From Hirudinaria manillensis (lineage: Eukaryota > Annelida > Clitellata > Hirudinida > Hirudinidae): a DNA stretch of 64,000 bases. Positions within the stretch are counted from its first letter, which is position 1. Each line of letters opens with the position of its first letter. The notes beneath the pieces are model-generated. The model was not told the origin of the DNA, searched no databases, and was given only the letters and a program-made list of their open reading frames with translations. The position numbers and the translations under genes were made by a program. The stretch spans positions 3,268,501-3,332,500 of the forward strand of contig CM067528.1 of the NCBI GenBank assembly GCA_034509925.1, written 5' to 3'. Below, one piece after another: positions 28,498-38,649 of the stretch.

Positions 28498-31400
28498 AAA
28501 TCTGTTCGTCCCGAACAGGCTGTTCTGTTTCTCCGTGATATTTTGCTAATCGATTGCTGTGGACCACTTTCATTCTAGTCCTTGCTGATTTCTGTATGCG
28601 GTATACCACGTCGTTTATTTTCTTTATGATTCGGTATGGTCCTTCCCAATCTTTTTGTAACTTTGGCGACTTCCCTTTTTTTCGTTGGGGGTTGTATAGC
28701 CAGACTAGTTCGTTTTCTTTAAAGCTTATATCATTGGCTTGCCTATCGTATCTCGCTTTGGCTTGATCGCTATTAACACTAATATTTTTCCGGGCAACCT
28801 GATGTGTGTCGGCCAGTGTATTTCTTAGGCTTGAAACGTAGTCACATGCCGACTTAGGTTCCTCTGCTCTTCCGAACATCATATCGGCAGGAAGACGAAT
28901 CTCCCTCCCGAATGTCATTTTCGATGGACTGATTCCTGTCGTTTTATGCACGGCTGTCCGGTAGGCCATAAGGAAAAGTGGTAGGTATCTGTCCCAGTCA
29001 TCTTGCTGTTCACTTACCATTTTTGACAAATACTGTTCCATGGTCCTATTAAATCTCTCGACCATACCGTCCGATTGCGGATGTAATGCAGTGGTTCTTG
29101 TCTTATGGATTCCAAGGTTTTCGCATAGCTCTTGAAATATTTTCGACTCGAAATTCCTTCCTTGGTCCGAATGTAACTCTAATGGCACCCCGAATCGACT
29201 AATCCAATTATTTACGAGAGCATCAGCTACATTTTCCGCCTCCTGATTTGGCAGTGCAAACGCTTCAGTCCATTTGGTGAAGTAATCGCTGATCACTAAT
29301 ATGTACCGATTTCCCTTCTTTGATGCAGGGAATGGTCCGGCAATATCCAAAGCTATTCTTTCAAAAGGTACTCCCACATTATAAGGTTGCATTAGACCTT
29401 TAGTCTTCTTTTGAGGTCCTTTACTGGTTGCGCAATTATTGCAATTTCTACACCACTCCTCAACGTCTTGTTTGTAGTGCAACCAGTAAAACCTCTCCCT
29501 CACCTTCCTGATGGTTTTATTCACTCCCAGGTGTCCACCTGAGGTTCCGTTATGGAATTCTTGTAACACCTCAGAGACGCAAGATCTCGGAAGTACTATT
29601 TGAAGGTGATAGTCGGTGCCATCCTCTGTTTCCCACTTCCTATGTAGGAGTCCATTACTAATTCTCAAGGAATCCCACTGTGCCCAATAGGACTTAGTAA
29701 CTTCTCCGTGCTCCGCTATCTGTTGCCAATCTGGTTTCACCCCAGCCTCCATCCACTGTAGTATGGGTGCAAGTGCTTCGTCTCTTAATTGTAGATCTCG
29801 TAACCCGCTTTCCGTCCAGGGTTCGGGAGCCGTGATACGAATTTGTCGACATTCTTCGGTTTCCTGTTTTTTCTCTGCGTTGTTGCAGTGTCTGCAGTTA
29901 AGTGGACAAGGACGTCGTGATAGCGCATCAGCGTTGTTGTGTATTTGACCTCTCCTGTGTTCAATATTGAACTGAAAACCCTGTAGTTTTTCAATCCACC
30001 TCGCCATCTGACCTTCTGGGTTTTTAAAGTTTAACAGCCACCTCAGGGAGGCGTGATCCGTTCTTAGCAAAAACGGCTGGCCCAAAAGATATTTCTGGAA
30101 ATGTTTCATGGATTCTACTGCTGCTAATAATTCTCTCCGGGTCACGCAATAGTTCCTTTCCGCTTTAGACAGTGAACGGCTATAAAATGCTAGAACTTTT
30201 TCTTCATTTTCAACTTGCTGGGAAAGAACTGCTCCGATTCCACAGTTACTGGCATCTGTATCGAGGATAAAAGGTAATCCGGGAATAGGATATGCCAGGA
30301 TCGGTGCCGTTGTCATAGCTTCTTTCAGATTATCAAATGCTTTTTCACAGCTGTCGTTCCAGATAAATGGTTTGCCTTTTACAGTAAGCTCATGAAGGCT
30401 TTTTGCGATGTTTGAAAAGTTGGCAATAAATCGTCTGTAATAGGTACAAAGTCCTAAGAAGCTTTGAAGTTCCTGGATATTTTTGGGTACAGGCCAATTT
30501 TTTACTACCTCGACTTTATCTGGATCTGTACTAACACCTTCAGAAGACACGATATGGCCAAGGTATTTGACTTCTTTTTTAAAGAGTGAGCATTTCTTTG
30601 GACTCAGTTTCATGCCTGCCTCTCTAATCCTACTAAATACTTCTCGGAGGTTGTCTAAATGTTCTCCAAATGTTTTTCCGACAACAATTATGTCATCCAA
30701 ATATACTAGGCATACTTTCCAATTGAGTCCCCTTAGTATATGTTCCATTAATCTTTCAAACGTCGCTGGGGCATTGCATAGCCCGAACGGCATGACAGTG
30801 AATTGCCATAGTCCTTCACCTGTCGAGAAAGCCGTTTTTTCTTTATCGTCAGGATGTAACTCCACTTGCCAGTAACCACTTTTGAGATCTAATGTGGAAA
30901 AAATTTTTGATCCCGAGAGAGTGTCTAAAGTATCATCGATTCTAGGTAAGGGGTAGCTGTCCTTAAGTGTCATTTCGTTCAGCTTTCTATAGTCGACACA
31001 AAAACGAAGTGATCCATCTTTCTTCTTAACGAGTACCACCGGTGAGCTCCAGGGGCTATTTGACGGTTCAATAACCCCTTGGTCTTGCATTTCTTTTATC
31101 ATTTCCTTGGCGTTTGCTCTTGTAGCTAAAGGAAGTGGACGGGGGTTTTGTCGAATGGGTTTAGCACCGGCCGTATTTATTTGATGTTGCACGAGGTTAG
31201 TCCTACCCAAAGGGCTGTCTTGTTCAGCCATTATATCCTGAAATTCGCTAAGCAGATTTTTCGCTTGTTGATAATCTTCTTTTTGTAGAGTTTTGTCTAA
31301 ATCTTTCAGGAGAATGTCCATTAATGGTTTAGACATGGTATCCTTTTTGATATGCTTATTTCCACTTCCATCTAATGTTAATATGCGTTCCACGTTCCTG

Positions 31401-33499
31401 CAAAGTGCGATAGGTGTTCCTGCTTTGATCTGTTGTTCCTGGTCAGATAGATTCATTACCCTCAGTGGAACTCTGCCGGTGTTCAGCTTGACTAGTGCTC
31501 GTCCTATTAGTAGTCCTTGGCCAATGCCCGATTGATCTTCGACTGCTCCTATACCAAATTTTGTATAGTCGCCTTCTAGCCCGCCCCAAATTAAGCTTTC
31601 CGACTGTGCCGGGATGGTCTCGTTTTGTAATACTTTTGCAAACGTGTCTTTGACTTCTGTACCTCCGTAGTGTAGAGGAATCTCCATTGCTCCTTGTTGA
31701 AGGGTGCCGCCCTTCATGTTAATGGAAATTCCATAGCGTCGCATGAAATCCAATCCCAGTATACATTCGTCTGTTATATTGGCTATCATAAATTCCTGTT
31801 CGAATGACTTGCCTCCTAAATCAACTGTAATAGTTGTGGTTCCTTGAACTGGCACTAATTCTCCGGTGGCTGTTTTTAGCTTGTAGTTGTTGGTCGTTAC
31901 TTTACTGTTTCTTGCCAACTTTGGTTGGACAATAGAAGTAGATGCCCCTGTGTCTATTACAAGATTATATTCTTTCCCTCCAATTTTCCCTTTAACCTCT
32001 AGTGATGATCCTTTTCCTAATGCTGTAACGTGAAAGACGAGTGGGGCATTTCGAGTTTGCTGAAACGATTTTTGCCCTTTAAAATTAGTAGCTTCAGGTT
32101 TTTCTGATTTATAGGGCTCTCTCCAGTACTGCTGATTTTTGGAGAAGGTCGTTCTACATTCGCGGGCTAAATGGCCAGGCTTGTTGCACCTGAAGCACCT
32201 TGGTCTTCTATCTACTACCTGGAATCTTAAGTTTCTTTGGGGCTTGCTGAGTTCATTGATTTGTCGAGCTATTTTTGTAATCATCTCTCTGTCTTTGTCA
32301 TTATCTTTATCTTTCTCCTTGCCTCTGTCTTCCTGAGCTTCAATTTTCTTTACATTCAAGCTTTTTTGGATTGAGGCTCTTGCCGCTTCCATGGAGATTG
32401 CAAACGCCAATGCTTCATGGCTGGCCTTTATTCCATGAATTTTTAGTGCCATTTTGGTTTCCGCATCCCTTATCCCATCAACGAAGGCGTCAGTTATAAT
32501 GTTTTCAATGAAATCCGTTGATTGTCCTGGATGGGCTAAGTATGCGAGCCTTCTGACGTCAGCTTCTAATTCTTGGAGTGATTCGCCCTGTTTTTGCGTA
32601 CGGTTTTTTAATTCGTTTTTATGTACTTCCAGCATGTGGCCATTCCCAAATCTTCTTTCCATTGCTTCTGCTATTTCTGAATAGGCTTTACAGTGGAGCA
32701 TTGTTTGCAAAAGCTCGGCTGCCCTTCCTCGCAGTACCATTATCAGTTCTGTTGCTTTTTCCTCTTCGGTCCACTTGTTACGTTCAGCGGCAGTTTCAAA
32801 CTGATGTCTGAACACTGCCCATGGCCCTTGTCCGTCGAATAATGGTGGTCTTGTCGTTTTCTCTCTTCCATATGTCTCTGTTTTCAATTCATTGTATTTT
32901 TTAAACTTCTCTATTTCCCTCCTCTGCTCTTCTTTTAGTGCATCTAATTCTGTTTTAACCTTTCTCAGGTCGGCCATCTCCTTGGATGATCTGAGGTTGG
33001 CTACGTCCGTTTTTACCTCTTCCATGGATGTCTGGAATTTGGCTGCATCAGTTCTTACCTCTTCCCGCAGAACATCCATGGCTGTCTGGAATTTGGCTAC
33101 GTCTGTCTTTACCTGCTCCCGTAAAACATTCATGGCTACCTGGAAGTTGGCTATATCGGATTTCATATCCGACCGCAAATCATCAATGTCGCATTTCATA
33201 TCCGACCGCAAATCATCAATGTCGCATTTCATATCCGACCGCAAATCATCAATGTCGCATTTCATATCTGACCGCAAGGCACCCATATCGGATTTAATAG
33301 CTAACCGAAGGGCTTCAGATCCTTCTTTCTTTTTTGGATCCTCAAATTCGTACTCCGACGGATCGTGATTATTTTCCAAAAGCCATTCCTCGAGCCGTCC
33401 TTGTAGTTCGGCTTTTAGGCCAGTTGCATCCAGGCCTCGATTCCTTAGTTCTCGTCTCAAATCGGGAACGCGCAAATCTTCCAGTATCTTAGGTCCCAT
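28496..33499 (-). CDS. gag-pol: Gag-Pol polyprotein with N-terminal SAP domain (Ty3/gypsy)
   Basis: 1667 aa in one frame from the ATG at 33499. The frame is open upstream into the LTR, but this ATG begins just before the SAP domain. Domains: SAP-like helix-extension-helix (about 7-41, DLRRELRNRGLDATGLKAEL); charged coiled-coil with 11-residue repeats (about 65-190); Gag capsid-like region (about 210-400); zinc knuckle CFRCNKPGHLAREC (about 432); aspartic protease with VIDTGAS (about 512); reverse transcriptase with YLDD (about 933); RNase H with TDASNCGIGA (about 1081); integrase with H2C2 zinc finger (about 1315-1350) and catalytic Asp, Asp and Glu in LDIAGPF, HSDQG and GMVERFNRT (about 1386-1480); GPY/F module WEGPYRI near 1620. 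All catalytic motifs are intact. Gag and Pol are fused without a frameshift, so the Gag:Pol ratio must be set by proteolysis or another route. Confidence 0.94.
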   Translation of the reverse strand: MGPKILEDLRVPDLRRELRNRGLDATGLKAELQGRLEEWLLENNHDPSEYEFEDPKKKEGSEALRLAIKSDMGALRSDMKCDIDDLRSDMKCDIDDLRSDMKCDIDDLRSDMKSDIANFQVAMNVLREQVKTDVAKFQTAMDVLREEVRTDAAKFQTSMEEVKTDVANLRSSKEMADLRKVKTELDALKEEQRREIEKFKKYNELKTETYGREKTTRPPLFDGQGPWAVFRHQFETAAERNKWTEEEKATELIMVLRGRAAELLQTMLHCKAYSEIAEAMERRFGNGHMLEVHKNELKNRTQKQGESLQELEADVRRLAYLAHPGQSTDFIENIITDAFVDGIRDAETKMALKIHGIKASHEALAFAISMEAARASIQKSLNVKKIEAQEDRGKEKDKDNDKDREMITKIARQINELSKPQRNLRFQVVDRRPRCFRCNKPGHLARECRTTFSKNQQYWREPYKSEKPEATNFKGQKSFQQTRNAPLVFHVTALGKGSSLEVKGKIGGKEYNLVIDTGASTSIVQPKLARNSKVTTNNYKLKTATGELVPVQGTTTITVDLGGKSFEQEFMIANITDECILGLDFMRRYGISINMKGGTLQQGAMEIPLHYGGTEVKDTFAKVLQNETIPAQSESLIWGGLEGDYTKFGIGAVEDQSGIGQGLLIGRALVKLNTGRVPLRVMNLSDQEQQIKAGTPIALCRNVERILTLDGSGNKHIKKDTMSKPLMDILLKDLDKTLQKEDYQQAKNLLSEFQDIMAEQDSPLGRTNLVQHQINTAGAKPIRQNPRPLPLATRANAKEMIKEMQDQGVIEPSNSPWSSPVVLVKKKDGSLRFCVDYRKLNEMTLKDSYPLPRIDDTLDTLSGSKIFSTLDLKSGYWQVELHPDDKEKTAFSTGEGLWQFTVMPFGLCNAPATFERLMEHILRGLNWKVCLVYLDDIIVVGKTFGEHLDNLREVFSRIREAGMKLSPKKCSLFKKEVKYLGHIVSSEGVSTDPDKVEVVKNWPVPKNIQELQSFLGLCTYYRRFIANFSNIAKSLHELTVKGKPFIWNDSCEKAFDNLKEAMTTAPILAYPIPGLPFILDTDASNCGIGAVLSQQVENEEKVLAFYSRSLSKAERNYCVTRRELLAAVESMKHFQKYLLGQPFLLRTDHASLRWLLNFKNPEGQMARWIEKLQGFQFNIEHRRGQIHNNADALSRRPCPLNCRHCNNAEKKQETEECRQIRITAPEPWTESGLRDLQLRDEALAPILQWMEAGVKPDWQQIAEHGEVTKSYWAQWDSLRISNGLLHRKWETEDGTDYHLQIVLPRSCVSEVLQEFHNGTSGGHLGVNKTIRKVRERFYWLHYKQDVEEWCRNCNNCATSKGPQKKTKGLMQPYNVGVPFERIALDIAGPFPASKKGNRYILVISDYFTKWTEAFALPNQEAENVADALVNNWISRFGVPLELHSDQGRNFESKIFQELCENLGIHKTRTTALHPQSDGMVERFNRTMEQYLSKMVSEQQDDWDRYLPLFLMAYRTAVHKTTGISPSKMTFGREIRLPADMMFGRAEEPKSACDYVSSLRNTLADTHQVARKNISVNSDQAKARYDRQANDISFKENELVWLYNPQRKKGKSPKLQKDWEGPYRIIKKINDVVYRIQKSARTRMKVVHSNRLAKYHGETEQPVRDEQI
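33159..33291 (-). repeat. 33-bp tandem repeat encoding 11-residue coiled-coil units
   Basis: Three near-identical 33-bp units plus diverged flanking units encode RSDMKCDIDDL in the Gag part. An 11-residue period is the hendecad spacing of coiled coils. Diverged longer repeats with VKTDVAKFQTAMDVL-like words follow, so the whole segment seems to have grown by duplication. Confidence 0.85.
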
Positions 33500-33560
33500 T
33501 TCTGTCGTTAAAACTCGCTGTTTTTTACCTCTAGTGAATCGATATCCCTTTACGACGCTA

Positions 33561-33579
33561 AATCCCACTCCTGACACCA
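33561..33579 (-). other. Primer-binding site complementary to tRNA-Leu
   Basis: Next to the 5' LTR with one base between. The + strand reads AATCCCACTCCTGACACCA, which matches the T-arm and acceptor 3' end of animal tRNA-Leu of the CAG type plus CCA. The tRNA match is from memory of conserved tRNA sequences. Confidence 0.8.
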
Positions 33580-33580
33580 A

Positions 33581-33803
33581 TGTTGTAACCCGGGGTCTTG
33601 AGGAATTAATTAACGTAAGGATATCTTTATTGGATTTAACTAATGGCAAATACGGCTGGACGATTTGGTCGATTGCTTGTCCTGATCGGAACCGCTTAAT
33701 GACTTGAATCGCTAAATACGACTTCGAAATAAAAGATACTGAATATTAACTAAACTTAATTAATTAATTATTCAATTAATTAATTAATGTCAGGGATCCA
33801 ACA
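33581..33803 (-). repeat. 5' LTR of the Ty3/gypsy element
   Basis: 223 bp, the same as the 3' LTR when read side by side. It holds the element's promoter by analogy with other LTR elements. The gag-pol frame is open into it, but no start codon there is needed. Confidence 0.96.
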
Positions 33804-34075
33804 ATAATAATAATAATTGTTGGTGTATTTGGGAAAAAATTTTAATAAAACTTTAGATAAAGCTTAAAAGTCCGCATTAGCACCCTTTATAGTTATTTAT
33901 TAAAAATCGAATTACTTCGATTTTTCTGGTGCAGGGCACTATTGTTTACGTGTGTACTTTTGCCAGCGGGTAGTTGACAACTCGTGTTTTATTGGACTAA
34001 TGAGCCTTGTCAGTTAGATTTGCAGCAGTTTATGTGAATGTTTGGCGACGTAGCTTCGCTGTGTTTGATAGTGAA
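33804..34075. other. Flank between retrotransposon and SLC38 gene
   Basis: Starts with the right half of the ATA target repeat, then about 250 bp of unique sequence that must hold the SLC38-type promoter and 5' UTR. No core element stands out. Confidence 0.5.
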
Positions 34076-37000
34076 ATGGCTGTGAATAAATCTGGAACCA
34101 ATTGGTCATTTGTGGTTAATCTTGCCAACAGCATCATCGGAGTTGCGGTGCTAGCTTTTCCTTTGTGTTTCAAGCAGGTCTGTGACGTGAGGATTGGGTC
34201 ATTATTTTCATTCTGTTGAAAATTAATAGCTACCTTCCATTACAATTCAGTGTGGTGTTGTTCTGGGACTACTATTGCTAGGTGGATGCGCCTGGTTAGC
34301 TTATACGTCGTGTTGTCTGCTTGCAAAAGCTGCATCAGTAACAAAAAGAAGATCTTACGAGTATTTGGGTAGGATTTAATCTCTTAAAGGTTGCCATTTC
34401 AACTTTTAAAAGTACCAATAAACATTTATTTTGAAGCTTTTCACATATTTGGTCCGAGTGGAAAGCTTATGGTGGAAATATGGTAAGTATGTAGTGTAAC
34501 TCATAAGCAAACACAACCTATAACATATGTTATAACCAACAATAAAATATTTGTCCCAAAAGTTCTGCAGGACTGCTCCTTGGTACACTCATTGCCTTCT
34601 TTGTTATTGTCGGCGACATATGCCCAGAAATATTATCAGAAATATTCGACATTCAAGTCAGTGAGCAACTTGACTGAGCTATTGTAATAGAAATAACAGA
34701 CATATGATTCTCTATTGAGCAGAATTCAACCCAATTGAGGACCAGCGTGCTGATAACCCTGGGTTTGCTAGTCATCCTTCCTTTATGCATGAAATCGAAT
34801 CTCGAAAGCATCAGCAACCTCAGCACCACATCCCTCATCTTCTACTCCCTCTTTGCCATTAGGGTTAGAGTGATGTTTACGTTTACGTTTACCATCGGAG
34901 AAGCAGTTTAACCTCTTGGCCGTTAACAACCATCAGGTCATAATGTCCTCTTTGCATCACATTTCCACCGGAGAGTTCGTGACTGACGTCAAGTACTGGG
35001 ATTCGAGCGGAATTTTTAGGAGTCTGCCGATCTTCGCGGTGTCGTACGCTTGTCAAATGTGAGTCGACGTTTGCTTGTTGAGGTCATTCGTTGTTATAGT
35101 TACATAGTTATTATATTGTTACTATAATAATAATATTATTATTATTAACAAATTAAAGTCACTAAGGAACATTTTGAAGATATTCACTATCTTAAAAAAT
35201 TACCCTGATTTTGCAGACAGTTGTTCCTGGTTTATCACTCGACGCCTGACATTTCCATACCTCAAATCGGGGGTCTTGTCTGCCGAGCCATCTTGCTCAG
35301 CTCGACCATTTATTTTTCGGTGATTTTCAGTCGTTTGATTTGTTTATGGCTGATTTAATAATTTTGTAAATTTATAATTTCTTTCCACACCTAAGAAAAT
35401 TAAGAGTTAATGGTTTTTTTGTCAGCAATTTAACTTTGATTGAAGACTGAGTGATTGAAACCTACAGGTCGGTTATTTCGGTTACCTGGCATTCTATGAC
35501 AAGGAGGTGAGCGGAGACATCATGATGAACTACGAGACTACTATCATGACCGGTCTCATCAAGTTGGGCTTCGTTTCCAGCACCATCCTCAGCTTCCCCC
35601 TGGTGGTTTATCCCTGTAGGTGCAGTCTCTACACCCTCATATCCACCAAGGTATGTGCAAGCAGTCCTTATTTTATTTATTTTTCTTCTATTTTCTGCTC
35701 ATTATTTTAAAATTGCAATTTCCTTTATTGACAATTTCATCGTTGAATAATCTTTTTTTCACCGAAATCTATTTGTCTGAGTGTTTTAAAATGTCCGCTG
35801 TCCCTTCTCTCGTCGCATCGACACATCGTCGCAATTTTGTTCGAGCGATAGCGATACAAATGCTGACTTGGTCTCCTCGATTTTCTTTTATCAAGGATGA
35901 CGGTGATAGTAGTGTTGATGGTGATGCTGCAGAGGTATTTTGTGAATTTGCTTAATTTGTTTTTCGGGCATTTGTTTTCCTTTTGATTGCCTTGCTTGCT
36001 CGGTCTTGGAACCTTTTAGTCTTTCACGAGTCGATTTTGTTGGGTTGAAAACAATGACTTTCACTTAACATTTTAGAGTTAAAGGTTGACCCTTGCTTTA
36101 CAATCTATCAAAATATTTTTTATAATCGATATAATTTATAATTTATATATTCTTTCCATGTCACTCACTTGTCAGGGTTGAATGAATTGTTTTGTTGGAA
36201 GAGAAAGTTGATTGATGCGTTGATAATATTTTCAACATCAGAAATTGTTTATCACTTGTAGTTATCACTGGAGATATTTCGATAAACTTTCAACAAGTCT
36301 TTCAATTGCTTTGTTGAGAATCGAGGATGGATTTTTATTGCCAATAAAAACTTTAATAAAAATTCAAACTTTAGAATCTCCATGACAACTTGGGAGGAAC
36401 GGTTCACATCCCTTCGAGTTTATTCAAGTACATCACCACTTTCATTGTCCTGTTCACTCTCATCGTGGGAATCTTGGTTCCAAAAGGTTTGCCATTCTTA
36501 CGTTATTTTTATTTCTTTCGCGATACGGAGTTTATGGAAGTGGTTTTATGAAGAAATTTGCTACCCAAGTTTTTCTAAATGTCTGCTTGACCCCCGTGAA
36601 ATGCTAATTATTAATTAATTAATTAATTTATTTATTTATTAATGCAGGTTATGTACATGCTTAATAACGATTGCCAAGTTTCATATTTATTTAAGAACAA
36701 TGTCTTGTTGTCTTTAAGTCGAGTTTGTGTTGGGCATCATGGGTTCGACTCTCGGATCTGTCGTCTGCTTCATCTTGCCTGCCGTCATGTTCCTCAGAGT
36801 CGTTTCCAAAGACACCAAAGTCAATTTGTTCATTGCAAAGGTTTGTCATCCTTCTGTGTTGGAATTTGTTTGTTTTCAATTCAATGACTGAATTTGCAGC
36901 ACTAAATTTACTGCAATAAATGCTCTTATCATTGACTTCACGTCTTAAAATTATTCCAGGCCGTACTTTGCCTCGGATTCCTGATTCTCGTCGTCAGCAC

Positions 37001-38118
37001 TTGGGCAACCCTGTCGAGTGCCAACATGGACACAAACCTGGTCGACTTGACCAAAGAAGTCGTGCCGGGCGACGACGGGAGGTTCGACTTGCACGGCAAT
37101 AACGACAACGACAATGACGTCAAGCACCTGCCTCCGATCACGGCACCTCCGGGGATCGTTCAGGACTTAGTACCTGTGGCTGACAATAACAGAACTTCAA
37201 CAAAAATAAATTCTGTTGTTTTTAACGGTTTGTATGGCAGTGTGACATTTTTAAAATATGTAATTTTATGTTAATAAAATAATTTATACAATATGGATTC
37301 AATTTAGAATTAATTTGATAAAATCGTTTTGACATGTGGTGTTTATAATATGTAGGATTATATGATTCAAAATTTTACTAAACATGATTTCAGAAGCCAA
37401 GACGGGTGAAGTGGTTCACTCCAACCTTGCTGTTGACAATGCAGATGCAAATTTAAACAATCCTGCTGAGCCAACAGAAAATAAACAGCCTAACAATGAA
37501 AGCATGAAAGAAGTGATCAAGAGAGACGATCAAAAACCGTTTCTCGCTCCGGAGAAAAACGACGACGGTCCCGTCGAAGAAGCGACTTCCCATGGCGACA
37601 CTCCAATGGAGAACGAACAGGTTCCCGTGGACTCACAAATTCACAAGGATAATCACCTGGAAAAGGCCAACATGAAAAAACTCCTCAATCTTCCAAAGTC
37701 TGAGAACGAGCAGATCCAGCTCGATTCTAATTCGACTTCCGAAGAATCCGTCACTGACGAGCAGAAGTTGCCGCCAGAAACGACGACGGAGGTTCGCAGG
37801 GAAACTTAAATTGGTTCAAAACGTTTGAAGGATGCTGGAAATTATATTATAAATATTAAATAGTTATTTTGTTTTATTAATTATTTCCTGTTGCTTCACA
37901 GGTGTTACAATCAACTACGACAAAGAGGTTACTCTTGGATGCCATGAGATCCAACCGTGACAATGTTAGTCTCATTTCAGATGACCTGAAATATTTGAGA
38001 ATTATCGATTTTTTTAACTGATAAGTGCACTGCGATAAGAGTAATGACAAGTTTTTCCTATCAGGTGACCAGACACGAACCAGCAGGAAACGAAACGAGG
38101 ATCAAGAAAACACAATAG
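34076..38118 (+). CDS. SLC38A10: SLC38A10-type sodium-coupled neutral amino acid transporter
   Basis: Multi-pass amino acid transporter of the SLC38 / AAAP superfamily. Fourteen exons: 34076-34177, 34251-34368, 34437-34482, 34563-34656, 34723-34863, 34937-35058, 35217-35319, 35468-35650, 36375-36486, 36719-36840, 36960-37227, 37394-37791, 37902-37964 and 38065-38118. They give 641 aa. The N-terminus NWSFVVNLANSIIGVAVLAF matches the first helix of SLC38A10. LLLGTLIAFFVIVGD, GYFGYLAFYD, FPLVVYPCRCSLYTL and GIMGSTLGSVVCFILPA mark later helices; about 11 spans end near residue 400. A hydrophilic, Glu/Asn/Asp-rich tail of over 200 residues follows, as in SLC38A10 and unlike the short-tailed SNATs, though shorter than the human tail. 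A stop at 37807 would end the protein earlier if the donor at 37792 is skipped. The two short last exons stay in frame to TAG. Confidence 0.9.
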
Positions 38119-38649
38119 AATCGTGAATCTCTAGGAAAATTTGCCGTTTTTCAATTTGTAAATATTTAAAAAAAAAGAAAAGAAATGAATTCTGTTCTGT
38201 GGCACTTGAATGACTTGGCAATGAAATGCAGTTGGCATGCATAGAGAAGGATTAGGTGGAACATGCCGGGCATATTTGAACTCAAATCTTCTGTTAATAC
38301 GTCCCAGGTCGTGTCCGTTCAGCTAGCAGCAGTACAAGCAAGCATTGCCAGTGATATCAAGTGATATATCTAGAGACACTATCGAACATTCCTCGTGCCG
38401 ATAATATGATAATTTGAAGTCCTGCCTCCTCATAATCCAAAGCATTCACCCGTGAGACATTCAGCCCTTTTGAGGGATAATAAACCCCATTTTAATATTA
38501 TTTTCCAATCGATGCTCTTGAACTCTCTGAACTCAACAGTCTAATTTTGGCTTCAATAAAATTTCTTTTTACATAAAAATCCTTCAGATGTTTTAATATT
38601 TCAAAACAAAAAATATCGAATAACAGTTGTAAAAACAAAGCGGCCATTT
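38119..38649. other. Convergent 3' interval between SLC38A10 and TASP1
   Basis: Plus-strand AATAAA words occur at 38479-38484 and 38555-38560. A minus-strand ATTAAA lies at 38491-38496. If used, the two 3' UTRs overlap by tens of bases as antisense transcripts. No coding sequence is supported. Confidence 0.55.

Larger units (their letters stand above)
28262..33803 (-). mobile_element. Full-length Ty3/gypsy LTR retrotransposon
   Basis: 5542-bp element inserted in minus orientation between copine and the SLC38 gene. It has two 223-bp LTRs bounded by TGTTG and CAACA, a primer-binding site matching tRNA-Leu, one gag-pol ORF, and a polypurine tract next to the 3' LTR. The order protease, RT, RNase H, integrase is that of Ty3/gypsy (Metaviridae). 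No env-like ORF is present. The LTRs read identical across all 223 positions, which points to a very recent insertion. The target was an ATA microsatellite: both flanks share ATAA, and up to ten bases because of the repeat, so the duplication length cannot be fixed. Confidence 0.96.

Noticed and set aside
28496-33649. Gag-pol start at 33649 inside the LTR
   Set aside because: The extra 50 residues are encoded by LTR and PBS sequence and match no domain; the ATG at 33499 lies just before the SAP domain.
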